This document shows positions 1 through 7,051 of a stretch of DNA of 17,337 nt, in pieces (within the stretch, counting starts at the first letter, position 1; each line of letters starts with the position of its first letter). The DNA comes from Paracoccaceae bacterium (GTDB taxonomy: Bacteria; Pseudomonadota; Alphaproteobacteria; Rhodobacterales; Rhodobacteraceae): NCBI GenBank assembly GCA_021767525.1, contig JAASTF010000037.1, positions 1 through 17,337 of the forward strand, read 5' to 3'. A model generated the notes under the pieces. That model had not been told where the DNA came from, ran no database searches, and was given only the letters and a program-made list of their open reading frames with translations. A program made the position numbers and the translations under genes.

Positions 1-388
1 CATGGGCGTTGCCGCCCGTTTCTGCCCTCGCCCTGCGGGGGGTTGGCAATCGGTGCCCGGTTTGGCCCGGGCGGTTTTCAAAGACCCCGCTTGGGGAGAA
101 CCAAGGGCACCCCCCGGTTCGACTGCGTGGCCTATAGCACATGGCGCTCGTAAGGCAAACGCTTTCACGCCCGGCCAGATTTGGCGATCCCCGCCGCCAT
201 GCGCAAGGGGGGAAAAATCGCGCCACGGCGGCATTGCCACGCCCAACCTATTGAAACAAAGTCTTTTTACGCCGAAGCGCCGCATTCTCTTGCGCTGCGC
301 GCACTCACGCTGGACCGAATGCCTGGCGCGGGCCGCCAGCCCCACACGGGCAACGCGGCTGCGCTGTCCCGCGCGAATCCCGACGGCT
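1..388. other. Gene-free region downstream of fabG (probable acpP leader)
   Basis: No reading frame here has a ribosome binding site or a recognisable product, so I call no gene. On the minus strand this stretch follows fabG. In related alphaproteobacteria the next gene in that direction is usually acpP (acyl carrier protein), which would lie just left of the window. The stretch holds a plausible minus-strand promoter at 131-158. It also has a small GC-rich hairpin (arms 55-60 and 67-72) that would fall in the transcribed leader. I saw no clear terminator with a T tract after fabG. The acpP assignment is inference from gene order only. Confidence 0.5.
131..158 (-). promoter_or_regulatory. Probable sigma70-type promoter, minus strand (acpP?)
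   Basis: Read on the minus strand there is TTGCCT (153-158) and TATAGG (131-136) separated by 16 bases. This is a good match to -35 and -10 elements for a high-GC alphaproteobacterium. It fires away from fabG towards the left edge, where acpP is expected. It would give acpP its own promoter besides read-through from fabDG, consistent with the high level of ACP that cells need. No start site can be proven from sequence. Confidence 0.5.
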
Positions 389-1126
389 TTACAGCATGGC
401 CATGCCACCATTCACATGCAGCGTGGCCCCGGTGACATAACCCGCCTCGGGGCTGGCAAGATACAGAACGGCGGCGGCGATTTCTTCGGGCGTGCCCATG
501 CGGGCGGCGGGGATCTGCGCGTTGATCTTGGCCTTCTGATCATCGGTCAGCTTGTCGGTCATCGCGGTGGCGATGAACCCGGGCGCGACGGCGTTGGCGG
601 TGATGCCCCGGCTGGCGACCTCGTAGGCGATGGATTTCGTCAGGCCGACCAGCCCGGCCTTGGCGGCGGCATAGTTCACCTGCCCCGGATTGCCGGTGGC
701 GCCGACGATGGACGAGATGTTGATGATCCGGCCCCAACGCGCCTTCATCATCGGGCGCATTACGCCGCGACACAGGCGCATGGCGGCAGTCAGGTTCACG
801 TCGATCACCGATTGCCACTCGTCATCCGACATCCGCATGAAGATCTGGTCGCGGGTGATGCCGGCGTTGTTCACCAGGATGTCCACCGCACCCATCGCTT
901 CGACCGCCTGCTTGGGCAGGGCGTCGACCGCCTCGGGGTCCGAGAGGTTGCACGGCAGCACGTGGGCGCGCGCGCCCAATTCAGCGGCCAGCGCCTCGAG
1001 CGGTGCCTGCCGCGTGCCCGACAGCGCCACAATGGCGCCCGCGCCGTGCAGGGCCGTGGCGATCGCGCCGCCGATGCCCCCCGATGCGCCGGTGACCAGC
1101 GCGCATTTTCCCGTCAGATCGAACAT
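389..1126 (-). CDS. fabG: 3-oxoacyl-[acyl-carrier-protein] reductase FabG
   Basis: This 245-residue protein reduces beta-ketoacyl-ACP to 3-hydroxyacyl-ACP with NADPH, the first reductive step of each fatty acid elongation cycle in the cytoplasm. It is a full-length short-chain dehydrogenase. The nucleotide-binding TGASGGIG motif is at residues 12-19, NNAG at 86-89, and the catalytic set is Asn111, Ser139, Tyr152 and Lys156 (YAAAK). The C-terminus ends in the usual HVNGG motif. I chose the ATG at 1124-1126 because MFDLTGK begins the family alignment and a purine-rich AAAGGGAAAG site lies just upstream. The frame stays open 18 codons further, but that extension is made of hairpin sequence. It lies directly downstream of fabD on the same strand, so the two are probably co-transcribed. 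Very similar reductases act in polyhydroxyalkanoate synthesis, but the fabD neighbour favours fatty acid synthesis. Confidence 0.96.
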   Translation of the reverse strand: MFDLTGKCALVTGASGGIGGAIATALHGAGAIVALSGTRQAPLEALAAELGARAHVLPCNLSDPEAVDALPKQAVEAMGAVDILVNNAGITRDQIFMRMSDDEWQSVIDVNLTAAMRLCRGVMRPMMKARWGRIINISSIVGATGNPGQVNYAAAKAGLVGLTKSIAYEVASRGITANAVAPGFIATAMTDKLTDDQKAKINAQIPAARMGTPEEIAAAVLYLASPEAGYVTGATLHVNGGMAML

Positions 1127-1145
1127 GTGTCTTTCCCTTTCTCGC

Positions 1146-1204
1146 TTGGCGCACATTCCTTGCAGAAAGGAATGTGCCAAGAGTTTTGCTGCAAAACTCT
1201 TGGC
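1146..1204. repeat. Pair of overlapping inverted repeats between fabD and fabG
   Basis: Two strong palindromes lie back to back. One has 11-bp arms at 1151-1161 and 1167-1177 (GCACATTCCTT and its complement) with a 5-base loop. It can be extended through bases 1146-1148 and 1178-1180 past a 2-base bulge. The other has perfect 13-bp arms at 1176-1188 and 1192-1204 (GCCAAGAGTTTTG and its complement) with a 3-base loop. They share bases around 1176-1180, so the fully extended forms compete. Neither is followed by a T tract, so they are not ordinary intrinsic terminators. They could be a REP-like dispersed element or an mRNA processing or stability element within the fabD-fabG transcript. Confidence 0.85.
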
Positions 1205-1211
1205 CGCCGGT

Positions 1212-2153
1212 TCAGCCGTTCAGCGACTCCTTGGCCGCTGTTACATCCTCGGGCCCGCCCACCGCGCGGCAGGTGATGTCGCGCGTGATGCGGCGCACCA
1301 TGCCCGACAGCGCCTTGCCCGCGCCGATCTCCCAGATCTCGGTCACGCCCTGGCCCGCCATCCACATCACGCTTTCGCGCCAGCGGACCGAGCCTGTGAC
1401 TTGCTCCACCAGCAGCGCGCGGATCGTGTCCGGGTCGCCCACCGCCTCGGCGCGCACGTTCGCCACCAGCGGCACCTTGGGTGCGGCGATCGCCACCTCG
1501 GCCAGCGCGGCCTGCATCCGCTCTGCGGCGGGCTGCATCAGCGCGCAATGGAACGGGGCGCTGACCGGCAGCATGACTGCGCGCTTCGCGCCCTTGCCCT
1601 TGGCGATCTCGACCGCGCGTTCCACCGCCGCCTTGTGGCCCGACACCACCACCTGGCCCGGGTCGTTGTCGTTCGCCGCCTGGCAGACCTCGCCCTGCGC
1701 GGCCTCGTCGGCCACGGCGCGGGCGGCCTCGAAATCGAGGCCCAGCAGCGCCGCCATCGCGCCCACGCCCACCGGCACCGCCTCTTGCATCGCCGCGCCG
1801 CGGATGCGCAGCAGCCGCGCGGCATCCGCCACGCTCAGCGCGCCGGCCGCGGCGAGGGCCGAGTATTCGCCCAGCGAATGGCCGGCGACAAAGGCGGCGT
1901 CGGTGACGCTGACGCCTTCGGCCTCCAGCGCGCGCATCGCGGCCATGCTGGTGGCCATTAACGCGGGCTGGGCGTTCTGCGTCAGGGTCAGGTCGTCCTG
2001 CGCACCTTCCCAGATCAGCGCCGAAAGCTTTTCGCCCAGCGCCTCGTCGACCTCGTCGAAAACGGCGCGGGCGGCCGGATAGGCCTCGGCCAGATCGCGG
2101 CCCATGCCGATGGTCTGGGCGCCCTGCCCGGGAAATACGAATGCGCGGCTCAT
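1212..2153 (-). CDS. fabD: Malonyl-CoA:ACP transacylase FabD
   Basis: This 313-residue cytoplasmic enzyme transfers malonyl from CoA to the phosphopantetheine of acyl carrier protein, supplying the two-carbon donor for fatty acid elongation. The N-terminal FPGQGAQ motif is at residues 7-13. The nucleophilic serine is Ser93 in GHSLGEYSAL, the carboxylate-binding arginine is Arg118, and the catalytic histidine is His202 in SAPFHCALM. Length matches the family. The ATG at 2151-2153 fits because MSRAFVFPGQG is the canonical start, and an AGGGGG site lies about eight bases upstream. The longer open frame (to 2258) has no family support. It is followed by fabG after 85 bases and diverges from the cytochrome b561-YceI gene. 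Confidence 0.97.
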   Translation of the reverse strand: MSRAFVFPGQGAQTIGMGRDLAEAYPAARAVFDEVDEALGEKLSALIWEGAQDDLTLTQNAQPALMATSMAAMRALEAEGVSVTDAAFVAGHSLGEYSALAAAGALSVADAARLLRIRGAAMQEAVPVGVGAMAALLGLDFEAARAVADEAAQGEVCQAANDNDPGQVVVSGHKAAVERAVEIAKGKGAKRAVMLPVSAPFHCALMQPAAERMQAALAEVAIAAPKVPLVANVRAEAVGDPDTIRALLVEQVTGSVRWRESVMWMAGQGVTEIWEIGAGKALSGMVRRITRDITCRAVGGPEDVTAAKESLNG

Positions 2154-2231
2154 GTCACTGCCCCCTGCTGGTCGACTTTGCCCCGGCATAGCGCCCCGGC
2201 CGCGCGGGCGCAACGCCTTGGCGCGCATCGC

Positions 2232-2265
2232 TGCACCATGCGTGTGCGCCACGGTCAATGGTGCA
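2232..2265. promoter_or_regulatory. Dyad in the divergent fabD / b561-YceI intergenic region
   Basis: A perfect 8-bp inverted repeat, TGCACCAT (2232-2239) and ATGGTGCA (2258-2265), is separated by 18 bases. It lies in the 160-base gap between two divergent genes. On the minus strand TTGACC overlaps the right side and could serve as a -35 box for fabD, though the matching -10 is poor. The half-sites resemble an operator for a dimeric regulator. The TGCACC half-site also recalls NtrC sites, but the spacing is much wider than the NtrC consensus. No regulator can be named. Confidence 0.35.
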
Positions 2266-2313
2266 TCGCGCGGCCTGTCCTATCTTGCCACCCAAACAAC
2301 CGGAGTCGTTTCC

Positions 2314-3519
2314 ATGCCCGCGCAAAACACAGCAACCCGTTACGGCAGCGTGGCCAAGACGTTGCATTGGCTGACCGCGCTGTTGATCCTTTCCAACATC
2401 GCCCTTGGTTTGATCGCCGAGGACTGGGCGCATGATATCACCGCGCAGGACAGCACGGCGCTGGCGCAGGTGGCGACTCTGTTCTCGATGCACAAAACCA
2501 TCGGCGTGACCGTCTTCTTCGTGGCGCTGGCCCGCATTGCATGGGCGCTGACGCAGCCGAAACCGGGCCTGCCCAATGGCGAGCGGCGGGGCGAGGCGTT
2601 CCTGGCCGCCCTGGTGCATTGGGCGCTTTACGGCGCGCTGGTGATCGTGCCGCTGTCGGGATGGGTGCATCACGCCGCGCAAACCGGATTTGCGCCGATC
2701 TGGTGGCCCTTCGGGCAAACCCTGCCATACGTTCCGCAAAGCGTGGCCTGGTCAGGCGCGGCGGTGGCTGTGCACTGGTTGTCGACCAAGATCCTGATCG
2801 CTGCGCTGGTTCTGCACATCGCGGGCGCGTTGAAACACCACCTGATCGACCGCGACGACACGCTGCGCCGCATGTTGCCCGGCGGGGCCGAGGCCGCGCC
2901 CAGCGCCCGACAGCCCGGGCATGGCGGGCCCGTCGCCGCCGCGCTGGCGCTGTGGCTGGGCGTTCTGGGCTGGGGCGTTGCCGGCACCGCGGCCGAGGCG
3001 CCGCAGCTGGCGCAGGCCCAGGGCGGCGCGGGCGAGTGGCAGGTGCAGGACGGCCAGCTTGCCATCACCGTGCAGCAATTCGGCAGCGCCGTGCAGGGCC
3101 AGTTCGCCAATTGGCAGGCCGATATCGCCTTCGACCCCGACACCGGCACCGGCGACGTGACCGTGACAATCGCCATTCCGTCGCTGACACTCGGCTCGGT
3201 CACCGATCAGGCGCTGGGGCCCGATTACTTTGACGCCGCGCAATTCGAAACCGCACGGTTTGAGGCCGAAATCGCGCAAGCCGACGGGACCGATCGCGCC
3301 TATGCCGCCACGGGCACCCTGACGCTGAAGGGCGAAAGCGTGCCCGTCACCCTGCCCTTCGATCTGGAGATCACCGATGGCGTCGCACGGATGGAGGGCG
3401 GCCTGACGCTCGACCGGCGCGATTTCGGCATCGGCACCCAGATGACCGACCCGGCGCAGCTGGGATTCCAGGTCGAGGTGGCAGTTTCGTTGACGGCGGA
3501 ACGGGCCTCGGCAAACTAG
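2314..3519 (+). CDS. Cytochrome b561 - YceI domain fusion protein
   Basis: This 401-residue inner-membrane protein joins two families. Residues 8 to about 190 are a four-helix bacterial cytochrome b561 (CybB-like) domain. Helix histidines likely to bind heme b are His18 (LHWLTAL), His60 (MHKTIG), His154 and His168 (LHIAGALKHH). The closing DDTLRRMLP segment resembles the end of E. coli CybB. A fifth hydrophobic segment (about 206-224) follows, then a YceI domain (about 240-401), a lipocalin-like beta barrel that binds isoprenoid or quinone-type molecules and should sit in the periplasm. The ATG at 2314 has a CGGAG site upstream and starts at the usual distance from the first heme helix. An electron transfer role with a lipid-soluble partner is inferred. 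The gene is divergent from fabD and 59 bases ahead of the amidase. Confidence 0.9.
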   Translation: MPAQNTATRYGSVAKTLHWLTALLILSNIALGLIAEDWAHDITAQDSTALAQVATLFSMHKTIGVTVFFVALARIAWALTQPKPGLPNGERRGEAFLAALVHWALYGALVIVPLSGWVHHAAQTGFAPIWWPFGQTLPYVPQSVAWSGAAVAVHWLSTKILIAALVLHIAGALKHHLIDRDDTLRRMLPGGAEAAPSARQPGHGGPVAAALALWLGVLGWGVAGTAAEAPQLAQAQGGAGEWQVQDGQLAITVQQFGSAVQGQFANWQADIAFDPDTGTGDVTVTIAIPSLTLGSVTDQALGPDYFDAAQFETARFEAEIAQADGTDRAYAATGTLTLKGESVPVTLPFDLEITDGVARMEGGLTLDRRDFGIGTQMTDPAQLGFQVEVAVSLTAERASAN

Positions 3520-3578
3520 GGCTTGCCAGCGCCCACCACCTGCCCCCTAATCTGTGAGTAGACAGACAGGGGGACAGG

Positions 3579-5000
3579 ATGGACAAACCGATCTGGCAGC
3601 TGGGCGCCACCGAAACCGCCGCGGCTATCCGCGCGGGAAAACTGACAAGCGTTCAGGCGACCGAGGCGCATCTGGAGCGCATGGGCGCGGTCAACCCGCG
3701 CCTGAACGCCGTGATCCACGACATGAGCGACAGCGCGCTGGACACCGCTCGCGCCGCCGACCAGGCACAAGCCGCCGGTATGGATTGCGGGCCGCTGCAC
3801 GGCGTGCCCGTCACCGTCAAACAGAATGTCGACGTGGAAGGCACGCCCAATATCAACGGCGTGCCCGCCTTTGCCGACCTGATCGCGCCGGGCGATGCGC
3901 CGGTGGTGGCGAATCTGCGCCGCGCGGGTGCGGTTATCCTGGGCCAGACCAACACGCCCGAATTTTCCATGCGCGCCTTTACCGACAACCCGGTGCACGG
4001 GCTGACGCTGAACCCCTGGGACGACGCGATCACATGCGGCGGCTCGTCGGGCGGGGCGGCCTCGGCCGTGGCGGCGGGGATCGGCACGCTGGCGCATGGC
4101 AACGATATCGGCGGCAGCCTGCGCTGGCCTGCCTATTGCTGCGGGTTGGCGACGATCCGGCCCACGCAGGGGCGCATCCCGGCCTTCAACCCCTCGCTGA
4201 CGGGTGAGCGGCCTTTCGTGGCGCAGCTGATGTCGACACAAGGGCCCATCGCGCGCAACGTGGCCGACACGATGCTGGGCCTGCAGGTGATGGCCGCGCG
4301 CGATCCGCGCGACCCGCTGCACGTGCCGATGCCGATCACCGGCGCCGCGCCGCAACCCCGGCGCGTGGCGATGGCCCCGATCCATGACGACCAGAACGCC
4401 GATCCGGGCATCGCCGCGATCTATGCCAGGGCCGCAGATCACCTGCGCGCGGCCGGCTACACCGTGGACGAGGTCGAGATGCCCGATGTGGCGGGCACCT
4501 GGCAGGCCTGGGCCGATCTGCTGTTCGCCGAGATGTGCACCCTGTCCGAAGACGCGATGCGCGGCGCCGGGTCCGAGGCGTTCAACACCGTGCTGGATGG
4601 CTACAAGGCGTTTTCGCGGCCGCTGGACCTGAAATCCTACATGCTGGCCCAGGCCGAGCGGCTGACGCGCCTGCGGCAATGGATGGCCGTGCTGGAGGAC
4701 TACCCAGTAATCCTGTCGCCGCTGATGGTGCACCGCACGCCGGGGCCGCAGGGCGATCTGGACGATGCGGATGCGGTGCGTCGCCTGATGCAGGACGGCG
4801 CGCGCTATATGGGGGTCATGAATTACCTTGGCCTGCCCTCGGCCATGGTGCCCGTGGACGTGTTGGATGGTCACCCGGTGGGCGTGCAGCTGACAGCCAC
4901 GCGGTTCCGCGAAGATACCGCGCTGGCAGCCGCACAGGCGATCGAGGACCGCGCCGGCACGCTTATCGATCAACTTTGGGCGCGGATGGACGGGGCGTGA
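3579..5000 (+). CDS. Amidase-signature family hydrolase
   Basis: This 473-residue enzyme belongs to the amidase signature family, which hydrolyses carbon-nitrogen bonds in amides. The Ser-cisSer-Lys triad is complete: Lys81 (VTVKQN), Ser156 in the glycine-rich GGSSGGAASA motif, and nucleophile Ser180 in NDIGGSLRWPA. The Ser156-Ser180 spacing of 24 residues matches fatty acid amide hydrolase. No signal peptide is visible, so it is likely cytoplasmic. GatA is unlikely because no gatC or gatB is adjacent and the C-terminal half differs, so the substrate is unknown. The ATG has a GGGGGACAGG site immediately upstream. It lies 59 bases after the b561-YceI gene on the same strand and may share its transcript. 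Annotation as indoleacetamide hydrolase or similar would be guesswork. Confidence 0.92.
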   Translation: MDKPIWQLGATETAAAIRAGKLTSVQATEAHLERMGAVNPRLNAVIHDMSDSALDTARAADQAQAAGMDCGPLHGVPVTVKQNVDVEGTPNINGVPAFADLIAPGDAPVVANLRRAGAVILGQTNTPEFSMRAFTDNPVHGLTLNPWDDAITCGGSSGGAASAVAAGIGTLAHGNDIGGSLRWPAYCCGLATIRPTQGRIPAFNPSLTGERPFVAQLMSTQGPIARNVADTMLGLQVMAARDPRDPLHVPMPITGAAPQPRRVAMAPIHDDQNADPGIAAIYARAADHLRAAGYTVDEVEMPDVAGTWQAWADLLFAEMCTLSEDAMRGAGSEAFNTVLDGYKAFSRPLDLKSYMLAQAERLTRLRQWMAVLEDYPVILSPLMVHRTPGPQGDLDDADAVRRLMQDGARYMGVMNYLGLPSAMVPVDVLDGHPVGVQLTATRFREDTALAAAQAIEDRAGTLIDQLWARMDGA

Positions 5001-5239
5001 ACGGGGCGCAGGTGTGCCTGTTGCGGTGCCGTGGCGGCGTGCGCTTTGGTATGAATGCGGGCAGGTCAGAGAGCGACGTGCGCAGATCTCACGCATTGGC
5101 AGCGAATGGCGGTTTTGAGCCCAACGTTACCGATGCTGCAAAGGAAAATACACACGTATTTCTGCCAAAGTTTGAGTCGATAAGAAATCTATGGCGGTCA
5201 ACTGCGAGCGGTTCGACACGTTGCGAATTCGGAGAATTT

Positions 5240-5716
5240 ATGAAACCATTTATAGTTCCGAAAAGGGAGGAGACCGAGAAGCTTCGCCGTTTTCTGATGG
5301 TAGTTGGTGTGTTATGCATTCTCATGGCCAGTATCCAAGTCATTCCTTCGATACTCATCCGACAGACCGAAATCGTGACGATAACAAGTGTGGATGCTGC
5401 GCGAGAATGTCGGAGTCGAAGATCCTATAAAATATGGCCGAAATATCGGTCCAGCAAACCGCAAAGTAGTTTAGGATATTGCGGGCTGATCATGTCAGAT
5501 CATGGAAGCATTGAATTGCCCGAGACGACTTGGATTAGCCTGTTCGGAGCGTCTCGAGAGGATTTATTCGACGGATTAGTTGAAGGGTGTCGATACCGGG
5601 TCGTGGTAACGGGCCCGGGTTTTGCGTTGGAAGAAGGGCGTGCAATGTCCGACAGGAATCGCACGCTTCGAAGTATACACCCATTGGGCGACTGCATTTC
5701 ATCCAACAGTATCTGA
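5240..5716 (+). CDS. Hypothetical membrane-anchored protein in a low-GC patch
   Basis: I do not recognise this 158-residue protein. It has a short basic, charged N-terminus (KREETEKLRR), then one hydrophobic helix at about residues 18-40, then a soluble domain probably on the periplasmic side. The soluble part has four cysteines (Cys57, Cys81, Cys117, Cys152) and beta-rich stretches such as GCRYRVVVTGPG, so disulfides and a small barrel are conceivable. The ATG at 5240 has an ideal GGAG site five bases upstream. Base composition by hand count is about 49% GC, far below the flanking genes, and codons such as TTA, ATA and AGT are common. This suggests recent acquisition or relaxed selection. 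It converges on the yceI gene. The frame is open upstream to 4535, but that part is antisense-style noise over the amidase gene. Confidence 0.6.
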   Translation: MKPFIVPKREETEKLRRFLMVVGVLCILMASIQVIPSILIRQTEIVTITSVDAARECRSRRSYKIWPKYRSSKPQSSLGYCGLIMSDHGSIELPETTWISLFGASREDLFDGLVEGCRYRVVVTGPGFALEEGRAMSDRNRTLRSIHPLGDCISSNSI

Positions 5717-5755
5717 ACAATGTCGGCAAAGTCCGCAAAGCAGACATCCAACACC

Positions 5756-5790
5756 AAAAAGGGCCGCGCGGGAATGTCCCGGCGGCCCTT
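5756..5790 (-). terminator. Rho-independent terminator of yceI
   Basis: Read on the minus strand, a GC-rich stem is formed by AAGGGCCGCC and its complement with one bulged base. The stem continues through GGGA/TCCC around a short loop and is followed by TTTTT (plus-strand A run at 5756-5760). It begins about 20 bases after the yceI stop codon. There is no T tract on the plus side, so it should act mainly for yceI and not for the converging low-GC gene. Confidence 0.85.
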
Positions 5791-5812
5791 GGCACGTCCC
5801 TCGTGCGGTAGC

Positions 5813-6394
5813 TTATTCGGCCTTCATCGCCTCGACCGAGATCTGCACCTCGACCTCGTCGCTGACGGCGGGGGCGAACATGCCCAGGTCGAAATCGCTG
5901 CGCTTGAGCGTGGTGGTTGCGTTGAAGCCGGCCCAGGGCTTGTTGGCCATCGGGTGGTTGCCGGTCTGGGTAAGCTCGGCGTCCAGAGCCACCGACTTGG
6001 TGATGCCGTTCATGGTCAGGTCGCCGGTGATAATCGCGCTTTCATCGCCCGTCACCTCGATGCCGGTCGAGGTGAAAGTCACCATGTCATCCTCGGCCGC
6101 GCCGAAGAAATCGTCGGACATGAAGTGCTCAAACCGGGCTTCCCAGCCGGTGAACATCGACCGAACGGGGAAAGACACGCTGACAGACGAGGCGGCGGGG
6201 TCTTCCTGGTCGAACATGATCTCGCCCTCGAAGCCCGAGAACATGCCCCAGGTGGTCGAAAAACCAAGGTGATTGTACGAGAACAGAACCTGGCTGTGGC
6301 TGGAATCCAGCACGTATTGCTCGGGCTCGGCAAAGGCGGCGGGGGCGGTCAGCAGCGCGCCGGTCAGGGCGGTGGCGGTCAGAAAGCGGGTCAT
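5813..6394 (-). CDS. YceI family periplasmic protein
   Basis: This 193-residue exported protein has a signal peptide (residues 1 to about 22, cleavage likely after AAFA) and a complete YceI domain. The family forms a lipocalin-like barrel that binds polyisoprenoid or quinone-like molecules. Typical features are YVLDSSHSQVLFSYNHLGFS near the start, DLTMNGITKSVALDAEL in the middle, and the C-terminal RSDFDLGMFAPAVSDEVEVQI segment. The ATG at 6392-6394 is chosen because it starts the signal peptide and follows an AAAGGA site; the frame remains open upstream without support. It ends in its own terminator. A second YceI domain occurs in this window, fused to cytochrome b561 about 2.3 kb away. The two may bind similar ligands, but that is inference. 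Confidence 0.93.
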   Translation of the reverse strand: MTRFLTATALTGALLTAPAAFAEPEQYVLDSSHSQVLFSYNHLGFSTTWGMFSGFEGEIMFDQEDPAASSVSVSFPVRSMFTGWEARFEHFMSDDFFGAAEDDMVTFTSTGIEVTGDESAIITGDLTMNGITKSVALDAELTQTGNHPMANKPWAGFNATTTLKRSDFDLGMFAPAVSDEVEVQISVEAMKAE

Positions 6395-6472
6395 GGTATC
6401 GTCCTTTTCATGGCTGTGCGACTGCACATTGCGGTGATGCCACAACAAATTGCCCCTGGCGCGGCCAAGGAC

Positions 6473-6492
6473 AATTCCACAGAATTCCACAG
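6473..6492. repeat. Tandem 10-bp direct repeat upstream of yceI
   Basis: AATTCCACAG occurs twice without a gap (6473-6482 and 6483-6492), about 80-100 bases upstream of the yceI start and downstream of the 163-residue membrane protein gene. Directly repeated decamers of this kind can be tandem regulator sites. On the minus strand TTGTCC next to the repeat could be a -35 box with AATTTG 17 bases further, but that match is weak. Chance duplication is also possible. Confidence 0.4.
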
Positions 6493-6546
6493 AGGGTGTT
6501 ACGGAATGCGCGGGTCAGCCCCGTGCGATACCACGACCGCGACGGG

Positions 6547-7038
6547 TCAGGCGGTTTTTGCAGGTGCGCCCAGCAGGCCCGCGCGGATCGCTTCCAGGTT
6601 CTCGACCCGGTCGGCGGGCAGCTGCACCAGGACGTTGCCATTGCGGCCCAGCACGGTCAGCTGACCATCGGTCAGGCGGATATCGGCCAGGTCGTCAAAG
6701 GCATAGCTGGCGCGCAGGCGCGGGATGCCGTCACAAAAGCGCGTCAGGTGGCGCAATTCGCGCGCTTCCACATCCATGTGGATTTCATCGAACTGGCTGT
6801 CGCGACCCCACTGGATGATGACCGACCCGACGCAGCCGAAAAAGACCGACACCAGCAGCTTCATCAGCACCATTAGCCCATCGCCGGCCGTCACCGGCAC
6901 CAGCCAGATGCCCACAGCCGACAGGATCATCACCGCGCCCAGGAACCGCATCGACCCGGCAATGACGGGGCACAGGCTGCTTTGCGGGCGTGTCTCGACC
7001 TTGGGCATGCGATCGGGTGTATCGGGCAGCGCGACCAT
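6547..7038 (-). CDS. Conserved-looking two-helix membrane protein, function unknown
   Basis: This 163-residue protein has a polar N-terminus of about 29 residues, two transmembrane helices (about 30-50 and 54-76), then a soluble domain of about 85 residues, probably cytoplasmic. The soluble part alternates short strands such as IRLTDGQLTVLG and NVLVQLP and ends in a helix. That pattern fits a small beta-sandwich or PH-like fold, but this is a guess. The ATG at 7036-7038 is fixed by a perfect AGGAGG ribosome binding site eight bases upstream. A small palindrome, TGGTTA-actg-TAACCA (7052-7067), abuts that site and could form a hairpin or operator there. It diverges from rpsF. I cannot name a family. 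Confidence 0.75.
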   Translation of the reverse strand: MVALPDTPDRMPKVETRPQSSLCPVIAGSMRFLGAVMILSAVGIWLVPVTAGDGLMVLMKLLVSVFFGCVGSVIIQWGRDSQFDEIHMDVEARELRHLTRFCDGIPRLRASYAFDDLADIRLTDGQLTVLGRNGNVLVQLPADRVENLEAIRAGLLGAPAKTA

Positions 7039-7051
7039 TTCGATGTCCTCC

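Noticed and set aside
1127..1180. N-terminal extension of FabG starting at 1180
   Set aside because: The extra 18 codons are hairpin sequence, not conserved in the family, and the ATG at 1126 has a good ribosome binding site.
3516..5096. Long minus-strand open frame opposite the amidase gene
   Set aside because: The plus frame has a full amidase signature and triad. The antisense product is a low-information Arg/His-rich sequence.
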